A stretch of 16,170 nt of DNA from an uncultured Eubacteriales bacterium (GCA_900321515.1 ONWI01000170.1:1-16170); one strand, 5' to 3'; numbered from the stretch's first letter, positions 1 to 8,500 are shown. Program-made: numbers and translations. Notes: generated by a model from the sequence alone, not told the origin.

Positions 1-791
1 GCATTGACGGATTGAGGCTGGATGTGGCTTACTGCCTCGACCGCGACTTCCTGAGGGAGCTGCACGATTTCTGCAAGAGCAGATGGAATGACTTCTTCCT
101 GCTGGGAGAATGTCTGCACGGGGATTACAATATCTGGTGCAACGACGCAATGCTTGATTCCGTTACAAATTACGAGTGCTACAAGGGACTGTATTCTTCC
201 TTTAACTGTGCGAACATGCATGAGATCGGCTATTCGCTCAACCGTCAGTTCGCGGACGAACAGTGGACTATATATAAGGGAAAGAATCTCTATTGTTTTG
301 CCGACAATCACGATGTAACCCGCATTGCCTCTATCCTCACCGATAAGGGCAACCTTCCGCTGGTCTATTCGCTGCTCTTTGCCATGCCGGGAATACCTTC
401 TGTTTACTACGGAAGCGAGCTTGGCATGGAGGCACAGAAGAGCCAGGGCGACGACGCTCTTCGTCCTGAGTTTTCCGAGGAGATTGCCGAGAAGGGCTGG
501 AATGACATGGCGGCATACGTCAGCCGTCTGTATGCGGTGAGAGAATCTTCCCCGGCGCTTTGCCGCGGCGGCTACAAGCAACTGCACATCAATTCAAAGC
601 AGCTGGTTTTCCTCCGGCAGTTTGAGGGAGAAAGGGTGATATTTGCCCTGAATATGGACGATGCGCCGTATACGGCACACTTTGACGCGGGTGCTTCAGG
701 CGGTACCGATCTCATCACCGGTCAGAATGTCGGCTTGGACGGCGGTGTGAATATTCCCGGAAGAACCGCGTATATAATTAAACTCGCCTAA
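1..791 (+). CDS. GH13 alpha-amylase-family glycoside hydrolase, 3' part only
   Basis: The reading frame is open from base 3, so the gene begins upstream of the window; only about 263 C-terminal residues are present. All three GH13 catalytic residues are visible: the nucleophile Asp in GLRLDVAY (codon 21-23), the general acid Glu in FFLLGECLHGD (108-110) and the transition-state Asp in FADNHDVTR (312-314). The later GIPSVYYGSE motif and a short C-terminal beta domain also fit. Family knowledge says such enzymes hydrolyse or rearrange alpha-1,4/1,6-glucans in the cytoplasm or outside the cell. A missing N-terminus hides any signal peptide, so location and exact specificity (alpha-amylase, cyclomaltodextrinase/neopullulanase or alpha-glucosidase) cannot be decided. 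No strong terminator follows the TAA stop. Confidence 0.92.
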   Translation, partial: IDGLRLDVAYCLDRDFLRELHDFCKSRWNDFFLLGECLHGDYNIWCNDAMLDSVTNYECYKGLYSSFNCANMHEIGYSLNRQFADEQWTIYKGKNLYCFADNHDVTRIASILTDKGNLPLVYSLLFAMPGIPSVYYGSELGMEAQKSQGDDALRPEFSEEIAEKGWNDMAAYVSRLYAVRESSPALCRGGYKQLHINSKQLVFLRQFEGERVIFALNMDDAPYTAHFDAGASGGTDLITGQNVGLDGGVNIPGRTAYIIKLA

Positions 792-854
792 AATAAATTT
801 TGTACGAGGTTGGAAGCGGAATAAAAATTTTTTGTAGGTAATTGTAGATTTATG

Positions 855-883
855 TTGATTTTCACATTCGGCTAATGTATAAT
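855..883 (+). promoter_or_regulatory. Sigma-A-like promoter of the response regulator gene
   Basis: A -35 candidate TTGATT (855-860) lies 17 bp from a perfect TATAAT (878-883). An AGGTGA ribosome binding site (891-896) sits 6 bp before the ATG at 903. The leader would be very short, about 10-15 nt. Confidence 0.7.
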
Positions 884-902
884 TATCATGAGGTGAATAA
901 TT

Positions 903-1685
903 ATGCAGAGTCAGATAAAGGTAATACTGGTTGAGGACGATATTGAACTGTGCGATGAATTCAAAAGATGTTTTGACCAAACTGATGGCATTGAGCTTGT
1001 CGCAACTACTGACAGCGCGTCCCGTGCGCTTGAACTTGTGAAAGAGCTTCGTCCTGATGCGGTGATATTGGATCTCGAACTGCATATGGGAGAGGGAAAC
1101 GGAATTACCTTTTTGTCCAGACTCAGCAAGCTGAACGATGTAAAAAAACCGTATGTCGTTGTGAACACCAATAATTCCAGCCAAATCACCTATGAGATTG
1201 CCCGAAAGTTAGGGGCGGGATTTGTGATGTATAAGCATCAGCAGGGGCATAGTCCCGCCAGTGTGGCTGAGTTTCTGTTAAACTATGCTTTCGGCGGCGC
1301 TGAGATCGCCGCAGGCTTTAATAATCCTCCGGCTGACAATACGGTTCGCGACACCAGGGGACTCAGAGAACGTATTTTCAATGAGCTTAATAATGTACAC
1401 ATAAGTTCCAAATGCAAGGGATATATTTATCTTGCGGATGCTATTGAAATCTACTGCGGCGGACATATGCCGAATGTGGCGGCCTTGGTAGGGGAGAAGC
1501 ATGGCACTACAGCCAAAAGCGTAGAGCGCGCTATGCAGAATGCAATCGACAGGGCATGGGATAAAGCGGATACTAACGTACTTTTGCAGTATTACAAAGC
1601 CTATATCAACACGGCAAAGCGTTATTCGCCCACGGTAATGGAATTTATAGGGTATTACGCTGCACAATTAAGAAATAGCGACTGA
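903..1685 (+). CDS. Response regulator with Spo0A-like C-terminal DNA-binding domain
   Basis: This 260-residue protein has a receiver domain (about residues 4-125) followed by a Spo0A_C-type DNA-binding domain (about 152-258). Receiver residues seen are the acidic pair D12/D13 in ILVEDD, phospho-acceptor D57 in AVILDLE, T89 and K111. The C-terminal part shows the Spo0A pattern: KGYIYLADAI (172-181), recognition-helix region TTAKSVERAMQNAIDRAW (202-219) and a final helix MEFIGYYAAQLR. Length matches Spo0A (about 267), but the receiver lacks the usual D-x-x-M-P-x-x-x-G after the phospho-site, so I read it as a Spo0A paralogue and not the sporulation master regulator. It presumably binds DNA when phosphorylated. 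The two kinase-like genes just downstream are its likely partners. Start is supported by AGGTGA 6 bp upstream. Confidence 0.88.
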   Translation: MQSQIKVILVEDDIELCDEFKRCFDQTDGIELVATTDSASRALELVKELRPDAVILDLELHMGEGNGITFLSRLSKLNDVKKPYVVVNTNNSSQITYEIARKLGAGFVMYKHQQGHSPASVAEFLLNYAFGGAEIAAGFNNPPADNTVRDTRGLRERIFNELNNVHISSKCKGYIYLADAIEIYCGGHMPNVAALVGEKHGTTAKSVERAMQNAIDRAWDKADTNVLLQYYKAYINTAKRYSPTVMEFIGYYAAQLRNSD

Positions 1686-1703
1686 CTTAAAAATATCAAA
1701 ATA

Positions 1704-1773
1704 ATTGCTTTTTGAGGGTTTTTGTGGGATTTGCGAAATAAAAATATTTTTCAAAAACCTACAAAAAAGCAAT
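1704..1773 (+). repeat. Long imperfect inverted repeat with nested AT palindrome
   Basis: Arms at 1704-1724 and 1752-1773 pair almost fully (ATTGCTTTTTG against CAAAAAAGCAAT, then GGTTTTTG against CAAAAACC) with one bulge and one mismatch region. The loop holds a perfect 12-bp palindrome AAAAATATTTTT (1740-1751). It follows the response regulator stop by 18 bp. It could be an mRNA 3' end structure or a protein-binding site; there is no adjacent T-run that makes it a typical terminator. Confidence 0.6.
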
Positions 1774-1801
1774 CGACAGGCGCTTTAAATGGTGATATTA
1801 T
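1773..1801 (+). promoter_or_regulatory. Candidate promoter for the kinase operon
   Basis: TCGACA (1773-1778, 5 of 6 to the -35 consensus) and TATTAT (1796-1801, 5 of 6 to the -10 consensus) are separated by 17 bp. The -35 hexamer read on the opposite strand is TGTCGA, close to the Spo0A box core TGTCGAA. The start site would fall near 1808, upstream of the terminator-like hairpin at 1847-1890, so transcripts would have to pass that hairpin to reach the kinase genes. Confidence 0.45.
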
Positions 1802-1845
1802 ATTCTCGTAAATTAAATATGACTGCGAGAATTTTTCATATCACC
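1791..1845 (+). promoter_or_regulatory. Two-part inverted repeat over the -10 region (possible operator or leader hairpin)
   Basis: GGTGATAT (1791-1798) is matched by ATATCACC (1838-1845), and inside it ATTCTCG (1802-1808) by CGAGAAT (1826-1832). The symmetric arrangement spans the candidate -10 box and start site. As DNA it could be a repressor or response-regulator site; in an mRNA started upstream it would fold as a stem with an internal loop. Confidence 0.55.
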
Positions 1846-1846
1846 A

Positions 1847-1890
1847 CCAAAGCCCGCTGACGTGCAAGTTCAGCGGGCTTTGGTTGTTTT
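1847..1890 (+). terminator. Strong intrinsic terminator or attenuator before the kinase genes
   Basis: A perfect 14-bp GC-rich stem (CCAAAGCCCGCTGA at 1847-1860, TCAGCGGGCTTTGG at 1870-1883) with a 9-nt loop is followed by TTGTTTT. It may simply end the response regulator transcript. It also lies downstream of the only good kinase-operon promoter candidate, so regulated read-through is possible. Confidence 0.8.
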
Positions 1891-1928
1891 ATTCTTGTGA
1901 ATAGTTGTGAAAAAGGAAGGAGTAACAG

Positions 1929-3401
1929 ATGATTGGACCATCAGCGGCGGAAATATGCATAAAGTATATCGGAATAGTGATGACGGCATATTTTATCATG
2001 CTAAATTCCGTAAAGGAAACAGAATCCCAGCGAAAGAAAACTGCCGGCTTCGCGGCTGTTGGGATAACCGGCACGGCTATCGGGTTGATAGATTTTTTCT
2101 GGCCGTTTCTCTCCGTCGTGTTAATGCTGATATTATTCTGTCTTGCTATGTGGGGTATTTTCAGATTCGGCTTCAAAAGAATTGTTACCTTCACAATGGT
2201 CAGCTTCGGAATAAGTTATTTTTTCTATATCGCTGCCTTGGGATTTACGGTTTTTATGCTGTATCTGAACAAAGTGGCTGTTTCAGATAGATTTGACAGG
2301 TCAGTTGACGCGTGGATCTATGTGGTTCACTATGTGACTTCTTTTAAGGGCGGTATAATCAATCGCAGTTTTATGTTTTTCGTGCAGTTTTCTCTTTTGC
2401 TCATAACGCTGAGATTCAGGAAGGCTGAAAACCTGATTAATGGATTGATGACGGCTGAAAGCAACGATACCGTAATTTATCTATGGATAGCGGCTCTTTC
2501 AATGAGAACGCTTACGATGACGTCCGTTTTTACGCGTAACGACATAATGTCAGTTTGCATCATCTGCGTGTTTCTGGTAATATTATTCTTTTCTGTGCTT
2601 TTTTTCTGGATAAAAAAGGAAATAAGATCAACTTACACGGTGAGATTGCAGGAGAATGAACTGAGTATGTTGGACAAAAGTCTTGCGGAAAAGGATAAGA
2701 TTATCAATAAACTCCGTTCTGACAACGAGCGACTCGCAGAAATAATTCATAGGGACAACAAACTGATTCCATCAATAGTCATGTCAGTCAGGAAGGCGGC
2801 GGAAAGAGCCGGTGCTGACGGGGACGATTTCCATTCCCGTGAAACGGCTGCCGCTCTCGGTGAAATTTCAGCCGAGCGCGTCGCGGTGCTTTCGGAATAT
2901 GAAGAGCACAGGCGCCGGATTATTAAATCCGGAGTGATGGCGGTTGACTCTGTGCTGCTGATCATGGCGGAAATGGCTTTTTCATGCGGCGTGGGATTCA
3001 GTGTCAATATTACAGGTGACCTTTGCAAGATGCTTGAAAACACCGTTGAGCGCTGCGAATTTATCGCAGTTCTCACTCATCTCTGCGAGTATGCCGTTTC
3101 ATCGGCAAAGGACACCGAGAACAGTGCTGTTGACGTGAGCATAGGACAGCACGCCGGAAATCTGTTTATTGAAGTGGCGGACAGCGGCGGGACATTCGAC
3201 ATTGATGCGCTGAAATGCATAGGAAAGAAGCAGCGCTCCGCCAATGCGGGTGAAGCTGGTGAAGGTACCGTTGGGGTGCCGCTGATGAGCATTCTCCGGC
3301 ATACCGGCGCGAACCTCACAATAGACGAATGTCCAAGCGGAGAAAAATTCACCAAATCCCTTCGCGTCACATTTATCCGCAGAAAAGATGGAGATGAATG
3401 A
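1929..3401 (+). CDS. Membrane GHKL sensor kinase-like protein 1: His present, ATP site degraded
   Basis: This 490-residue protein has about six or seven hydrophobic segments in residues 10-228, a charged coiled-coil linker (about 235-275), a candidate phospho-acceptor H274 in AEIIHRDNKLIP (codon 2748-2750), and a C-terminal HATPase-like region (about 335-483). The ATPase part is abnormal: the N-box position holds Tyr (Y388 in LCEYAVSSA) where Asn is expected, and the G2 loop reads GEAGEGTVGVPL and not a clean GxGIGL. D418-S-G420 of the G1 box remains. The layout resembles AgrC-type (HPK10) kinases, but the usual HDFxNH box is absent. AAGGAG (1917-1922) 6 bp upstream fixes the start. The gene is followed with overlap by a paralogue with complementary defects. 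It probably senses a ligand at the membrane and feeds the Spo0A-like regulator upstream; the ligand is unknown. Confidence 0.85.
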   Translation: MIGPSAAEICIKYIGIVMTAYFIMLNSVKETESQRKKTAGFAAVGITGTAIGLIDFFWPFLSVVLMLILFCLAMWGIFRFGFKRIVTFTMVSFGISYFFYIAALGFTVFMLYLNKVAVSDRFDRSVDAWIYVVHYVTSFKGGIINRSFMFFVQFSLLLITLRFRKAENLINGLMTAESNDTVIYLWIAALSMRTLTMTSVFTRNDIMSVCIICVFLVILFFSVLFFWIKKEIRSTYTVRLQENELSMLDKSLAEKDKIINKLRSDNERLAEIIHRDNKLIPSIVMSVRKAAERAGADGDDFHSRETAAALGEISAERVAVLSEYEEHRRRIIKSGVMAVDSVLLIMAEMAFSCGVGFSVNITGDLCKMLENTVERCEFIAVLTHLCEYAVSSAKDTENSAVDVSIGQHAGNLFIEVADSGGTFDIDALKCIGKKQRSANAGEAGEGTVGVPLMSILRHTGANLTIDECPSGEKFTKSLRVTFIRRKDGDE

Positions 3402-4951
3402 TGATAAAAGATATTGCAATTCCGTGGCTTGATGTAGGATTTAAATATTTCGTTTTGATGTACAGCACTTACTATTTCTTTATGAGATGTGCGTGTGAAA
3501 AGGTTCAGGTGAAAAAGATGGCTGCCGCGGCATTTTTTTCGGCAGTTATGGGAATCTCACTTATCCGCATCAGACCGCTTATCAATCCGTTTCATCCGAC
3601 GCTCATGCTTGTGTATATTTCGCTTACGAACTGTCTTCTCTATCGCAATGAGACTGAGGCTGCCAAATCTTCGGAAAGCAAACTCAAGATGATCGATATT
3701 GTTGTGGTTTCACTGCTCAGTTTTACATTCTGCCATGCGCTTTTCATGATAGTGGGCTTTGTATCTTCCACTTTTCTTTCGCTTACATATTATTATTTTT
3801 TCCCTGAGAACTGTAATTCTGTATGGGATTTTCTGAATGATTTCAAGGTTCACACAATAACATATTTTATCATGCTTTTCCTGGTGTGGCTGATGACATA
3901 CCTTGCAACCCGGATAATGCGGCTTCGCAGCGGAATTATGAATATAGTCTCGCACGGCACTGGCGGCACATGGATTATGATAGCTCTTATGATGCATACA
4001 TTACTTGTAGCTTTTGGCAGCATTGGGTATTACAATAAATCGTCGAATATCTCAGTAATACTTCTTGCTCCGGCGATGATATCATGCGCGGTAATGATTT
4101 ATTGGGCGAAATTCGAGGTCAAGTCAGACTACATCATACAGCTCAGGGAGCGGAACATGATTTTTATGAAGGACAGCATTTCCAAAAAGGACAGGACAAT
4201 TGCTGATCTTGAAAGGGACAACGAGAGCCTTGCCGGAATAATCAGACGCGATGATGAATTGCTTCGCCTGCTGATTGATAATCTGAGTTCCGGAGCCAAC
4301 AATGCAGAAACCGCCCGTGTCGCAGAGAGCGTCGAGAAGCTGTATTCCGGACGCTGCGAGGCAATAGAGCGTCTTGAGTCACACGGGCTTTCGGTTGAAA
4401 AGACAGGCGTACCCTCATTGGATGGGGTTTTGTTCAATATGGCGTGCATTGCAGAGAACAAAGGCGTTGATTTTTCTGTGAGTGTCAATACTGACATGAA
4501 GCAGTATTATGAACAGGTGATAAATCAGATGGAATGCAACACCATTGTTGCCGATCTGGTACAAAACGCCATTATTGCAGCCGGTTCCAGAGAAAACCGG
4601 AGGGTTGCGGTCAGAATTGCGAGCAATGAGGAACATTTTTCTCTCGAAGTATTTGACAGCGGCGAGAATTTTGATATTAACATCCTCAGGAACATGGGAA
4701 GACAGCAAATCACTACTCACGCCGGAGAGGGCGGGAGCGGCATAGGTCTGATGACACTCTTTAAAATACTGAAGTATACCGGAGCCAGTTTTATCATTGA
4801 GGAATTTGCGAACGCCCAAAGCCATGATAATTACACCAAAAGGCTCAACGTAATTTTTGACGGCGAGGGAAAATATCGGATTATAACCGACCGCTACGAA
4901 GAAATAAAGGCTGCTATGAAATCAGGTAGATTTGAAATTGTCAAGTGCTGA
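3398..4951 (+). CDS. Membrane GHKL sensor kinase-like protein 2: ATP site intact, His replaced by Arg
   Basis: Up to 517 residues. About seven hydrophobic segments (residues 12-237) lead to a coiled coil and a GHKL ATPase domain (about 340-490). The linker clearly resembles that of the preceding protein (KKDRTIADLERDNESLAGII here, EKDKIINKLRSDNERLAEII there), so the two arose by duplication. At the aligned His position this protein has R283 (AGA, 4244-4246; IIRRDDELL). The N box DLVQNAIIAA (N390), G1 EVFDSG and G2 GEGGSGIGL are all intact, so ATP binding is expected. The start is uncertain: ATG at 3398 overlaps the previous gene by 4 bases, while the next ATG (3401) is better spaced, 7 bp from GGAG (3390-3393). 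Either way translation is probably coupled. A C-terminal extension of about 30 residues follows the ATPase fold. Confidence 0.85.
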   Translation: MMIKDIAIPWLDVGFKYFVLMYSTYYFFMRCACEKVQVKKMAAAAFFSAVMGISLIRIRPLINPFHPTLMLVYISLTNCLLYRNETEAAKSSESKLKMIDIVVVSLLSFTFCHALFMIVGFVSSTFLSLTYYYFFPENCNSVWDFLNDFKVHTITYFIMLFLVWLMTYLATRIMRLRSGIMNIVSHGTGGTWIMIALMMHTLLVAFGSIGYYNKSSNISVILLAPAMISCAVMIYWAKFEVKSDYIIQLRERNMIFMKDSISKKDRTIADLERDNESLAGIIRRDDELLRLLIDNLSSGANNAETARVAESVEKLYSGRCEAIERLESHGLSVEKTGVPSLDGVLFNMACIAENKGVDFSVSVNTDMKQYYEQVINQMECNTIVADLVQNAIIAAGSRENRRVAVRIASNEEHFSLEVFDSGENFDINILRNMGRQQITTHAGEGGSGIGLMTLFKILKYTGASFIIEEFANAQSHDNYTKRLNVIFDGEGKYRIITDRYEEIKAAMKSGRFEIVKC

Positions 4952-5199
4952 ATCGGCTCTTGTGTTCATATTCGCCATAAACAGACCTGATAAAGAAACG
5001 ATTACTGTAAGAAATGTAAAATTATGACAAACTATTATTTTTTTTTAAAATATGCGATACTTTTTTGGGGTCTAAAACGTTTTATTTATGAAGGGCAAAA
5101 CAAAGACGCCTAAAAGAGATTTTTGCAAAAATCAGACGCAGTGTATTAAAAAATAACATTTACAATCTTACAATATTAATCGAAATGGGAGAAACGAAT
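4952..5199. other. AT-rich gap with palindromes, no gene seen
   Basis: No credible gene or clear terminator for the kinase operon is seen here. It contains two perfect palindromes, TAAAACGTTTTA (5073-5084) and GATTTTTGCAAAAATC (5118-5133). The second is preceded (5104-5109) and followed (5134-5139) by a direct repeat AGACGC. A weak promoter candidate for the next gene is TTAAAA (5146-5151), 17 bp, TACAAT (5169-5174). The palindromes could be operator sites for the small gene downstream. Confidence 0.45.
5146..5174 (+). promoter_or_regulatory. Weak promoter candidate of the 80-residue gene
   Basis: TTAAAA (5146-5151, 4 of 6 to -35) and TACAAT (5169-5174, 5 of 6 to -10) are spaced 17 bp apart. 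The region is so AT-rich that chance matches are likely. Confidence 0.3.
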
Positions 5200-5442
5200 A
5201 TGTATAATAACAGAGCGAGAAATATAATAATAAACATGCCTGACCGTAAGCCTGTCAGTAGTAACAGAACAACTCCTGACAATAATCAGGTCAAACTCGC
5301 TGCGTATTACACCAGAATTTTCGCCGGAACGATGGAAAAAATGCACATTCCTGAGGAACAGAAAAGGTCGGCTGTTTGGGCAGTTAATATGGAGTACAGC
5401 GAGATTCTGGCAACGCGCGGATATACCGACATGGTTTCGTGA
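5200..5442 (+). CDS. Small hypothetical protein, 80 residues
   Basis: I do not recognise this protein. The upstream ATG at 5185 has no ribosome binding site, whereas GGGAGA (5187-5192) is well placed for the ATG at 5200, so I choose the shorter form starting MYNNRARN. The first 30 residues are polar, rich in Asn, Arg and Pro and probably disordered; residues from about 31 look like two or three amphipathic helices (KLAAYYTRIFAGTMEKM, then EEQKRSAVWAVNMEYSEIL). There is no signal peptide or membrane segment and no Cys. It lies 248 bp after the kinase pair and is ended by a strong terminator, so it reads as an independent transcript that may be a target or partner of the neighbouring signalling system. 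That link is an inference from position only. Confidence 0.65.
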   Translation: MYNNRARNIIINMPDRKPVSSNRTTPDNNQVKLAAYYTRIFAGTMEKMHIPEEQKRSAVWAVNMEYSEILATRGYTDMVS

Positions 5443-5463
5443 TGAACAAATTGATGATAATAT

Positions 5464-5512
5464 AATAAGGGAAGCGCTGAGCAAGGTTAATCTGGCGCTT
5501 CCCTTATTTTTT
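5464..5512 (+). terminator. Strong intrinsic terminator of the 80-residue gene
   Basis: A perfect 14-bp stem (AATAAGGGAAGCGC at 5464-5477, GCGCTTCCCTTATT at 5495-5508) has a 17-nt loop, and its 3' arm runs into six T (5507-5512). It sits between convergent genes. On the minus strand it lacks a clean T-run but may also help end the sbcDC transcript. Confidence 0.88.
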
Positions 5513-5535
5513 GTATGATTATATTTTTCTCTTAT

Positions 5536-8500
5536 CTAAGACAGTTCAAGGCGGATAGTGCTGCCGTGTTCGCCTCCGCAGACGCAGAGTTTCTGGGGAA
5601 TGCTTTCCTCCAATTTGTCAACATGAGATATTATTCCCACCAGGCGGTTTCCCTCTGTCAATTGCTGGAGTACGCTTATCACGTTATCCAGCTTGCCGTC
5701 GTCAAGAGTGCCGAATCCCTCGTCGATGAAGAGAGTGTCGAGCTTCTGACCTCCGGCGTGATTTTGCACAACGTCCGACAGCCCCAGCGCAAGAGCGAGC
5801 GATACCATGAATCCCTCGCCGCCAGAGACCGTTGCAGACGGACGCTGCTTGCCTGTCGAAATATCCAGCACTTCCATCTCAAGCCCCGCAGCCGAATTGC
5901 TGCGGTCGGTACCGATTGTATGTATCAGCTCGAACCTGCCGCCGGTCATAATATTCAGGCGTTTGTTTGCCATATCAAGCACTTCGCGGAAAATAGCGCC
6001 CATTACATATCTGTCAAAGCTGAGTCTGCCGCCTGCGCCGTTTGTTCCCACCGCAAGATCGGCAAGATTTCTTATGCGGTTATAGGCGCATTCAAGCCTG
6101 TCAAGCTCAATTCTGGCATTTGCGGCAGTTTCTAATACTCTTTTGTGTCCGTTGAGGGTATTGTACTGCCTGTTTTTTGAATCGTCGGCTTGTTTTTGCT
6201 TTTCTACTGCTTTTGCAAGCTCCGCGTTAAGCTCTTCGAGATTTGTCTCGGTTTTTCCGGAGGTCTGTTTTTCAAGTTCGGCTATGCGGCTTTCGGTATT
6301 TTTCAGATCGTTATTATACTCGTCGATTATATTTCTCTGAGTGGTCAGCCAGTTTTCAGCATTCATCCCGCCTATATTGGCAAGAGCGGAGAGATAATTC
6401 TCCCGTGAGCCGAATCCGTTTTCGTCGAGCGCCTGCGACAGCGCTGAAACTGCTTTTTCCAAAGCCTGTTCCTTTTCGGGCAGCGACGCTTCCAGCTGTC
6501 TTACGCCGCCTTCGGTGGCTTTGGCTGTTTCAATCGCCTTTTTCAGATTGTCCCGGTGCTTCCCGATCAGAGACTGTAATTCTCCGATCCGTTGATGTAA
6601 GGCGTTAAGAGCTTTTTTTGCCTCCGATTCGCTTTCATATGAAAGCTGTTTTTTTATCTGTTCGGCTGTGCTTTGCAATCCCGATATTTCGACCGCAAGC
6701 GCCTGACATATTTCGTTTTGATTTGAGAAGGCAGTGTCCGTCTCCTTCTGCTCGGCGCGCAGGCGTTTTGCTTCGGCTGTCAGTTTGGTTTTGCGTTCCA
6801 CGTCAGACTTGGCGGCTTTGTATTCGGCTATCACCGCGTCGAGTTCCCGCTTGCGTTCCTGGCAGAGATAATCGAGGTATCCCGGAGCGGTTAATGTTCC
6901 CCAGTCAATGCAATCGTATTCCATATCGCGCATCGACCTGATAATGCCCTTTTTCGTTTCCTCAAGCCGGCTGCGCATTCCCTCTATCAGGGATTCTTTT
7001 TCCTGACGTGCACGGTCTGCCTTTCGCCAGTCCTGTTCGGCTTTATCCACATCGGCTTTGGATGGGACGTTTGCCGACAGGACCGCAAATTCATGTCTGT
7101 CGCCGCGGCTGAATCTGGTGTTGCACACAGGGCAGAACGCTTCGCCCTTTTCGGACAGTTCATGCTCCATTTCACGCGCAATTAGTCCTGCCTGACCGCC
7201 TATGAATCTCTGATATAGATCGTGATAAGCGCTTTCTGTTTCAAGTGCGGCTTTTGCCAGTACGAGCAGTTGTTCCTCCTCATTGCGCAGCTTTTTTTCG
7301 TCTTGGGCTACCGATTTGACGCTGTCGCATATGCTCCCTTTTATTCCGGGCGCTAAGGCATTGTAACGCTCACGCTTGATTTTGCCGTCAATTCGGGCGC
7401 GTTCCTCAGCGGCTTCGCAGCCGTTAAGCTTTTCAAGTTCCGCGGTGATTGCGGTGACTGCGTCTTCAAGTTCTGCTTTGCGTCTGACTGTTTTTTCCAG
7501 CTCACTCTTTTGCACATCAAGCGCTGCCCGCTTTTCGTTTAGGGAGCTTGCTTTTTCAGTGAGATTTCTATAATCGGGAAGACTGTCATTGATGATTTTC
7601 GCCTTGGCAGATAACTCGTCTCTCTCCCGCTCGGAAGTCTTATCTGCCTCGACTTGTGCCTCAGCCTCGCGAACAGCATTCTGCTGCCGGCTGAAGGAAA
7701 TCCTTTGCTTTTCAAGCCTGACCCGAGTGTCTTCGAGATCCTGCCGGGACTTGTTCACTTCGTCGTCGAATGCCCTGACTCTGCGCTGCGCTTTCTCGGC
7801 TGAAGCATACATCATTTCTTTTTTTGCCATTATGTCTTCTTTCTCACGGAGAGAGAGAAGGTGCTCACGGTTTTTTCTGAGCTGAAAAAATAGATTATTG
7901 TTGGCCTCGGCAGCTCCTTTGCTGTGTGTCAGCTTTTCTACGGCGGCGCGCTGTTCATCGCTGATTGTTTGAAGCTCATCCAGCCTTGTCTGTTCACGTC
8001 CGATAAGGTCTTTCAGATTTTCGATGAGATTCGGATTCCCCGGCAGATAATTCTCTGGAAGCTCCTCGCCTTCGGGTAAGATAAACATGCTTTGCATGGC
8101 CGTATCAATTATACGCTGCTGTTCCCTGGTTTTTCCGGCGAGGTCCTTGCTTACTCCGTCAAGAAGGTTGCGGTAGCGCACATATTCCGAGTTGTCAAAC
8201 AGCCTGCCGAGTATTTCGTTTTTTTTGTCGCTGTTTGCCTTCATGAATTCACGGAATTCACCCTGCGCAAGCATTACGATTCTTCGGAACTGATCGCTTT
8301 TCATTCCCAGCAGTTCTTCGCAGCGTGCTGTGACCTTTGTGCTTTTTTCTATAGGCTCAATCCCGTCGCCTTTCATGACTGCGCTGACGTCGGGGTCTCC
8401 GTACTCGCTGCTTCCTCTTTTCTTGGGGAAATGAATGGTGCGCCCGACATGGTATTTCCTGCCCTGATGCACAAATTCCAATTTTACTTCGGTATCCTCG

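Noticed and set aside
1907..2290. A 127-residue plus-strand frame overlapping the start of kinase-like gene 1
   Set aside because: It is out of frame with a gene that has a good ribosome binding site and membrane segments, and its own translation is featureless.
5515..6135. A 206-residue plus-strand open frame opposite the sbcC 3' end
   Set aside because: SbcC signature, Walker B and switch-His motifs are encoded on the minus strand here; the plus-strand translation has no domain features.
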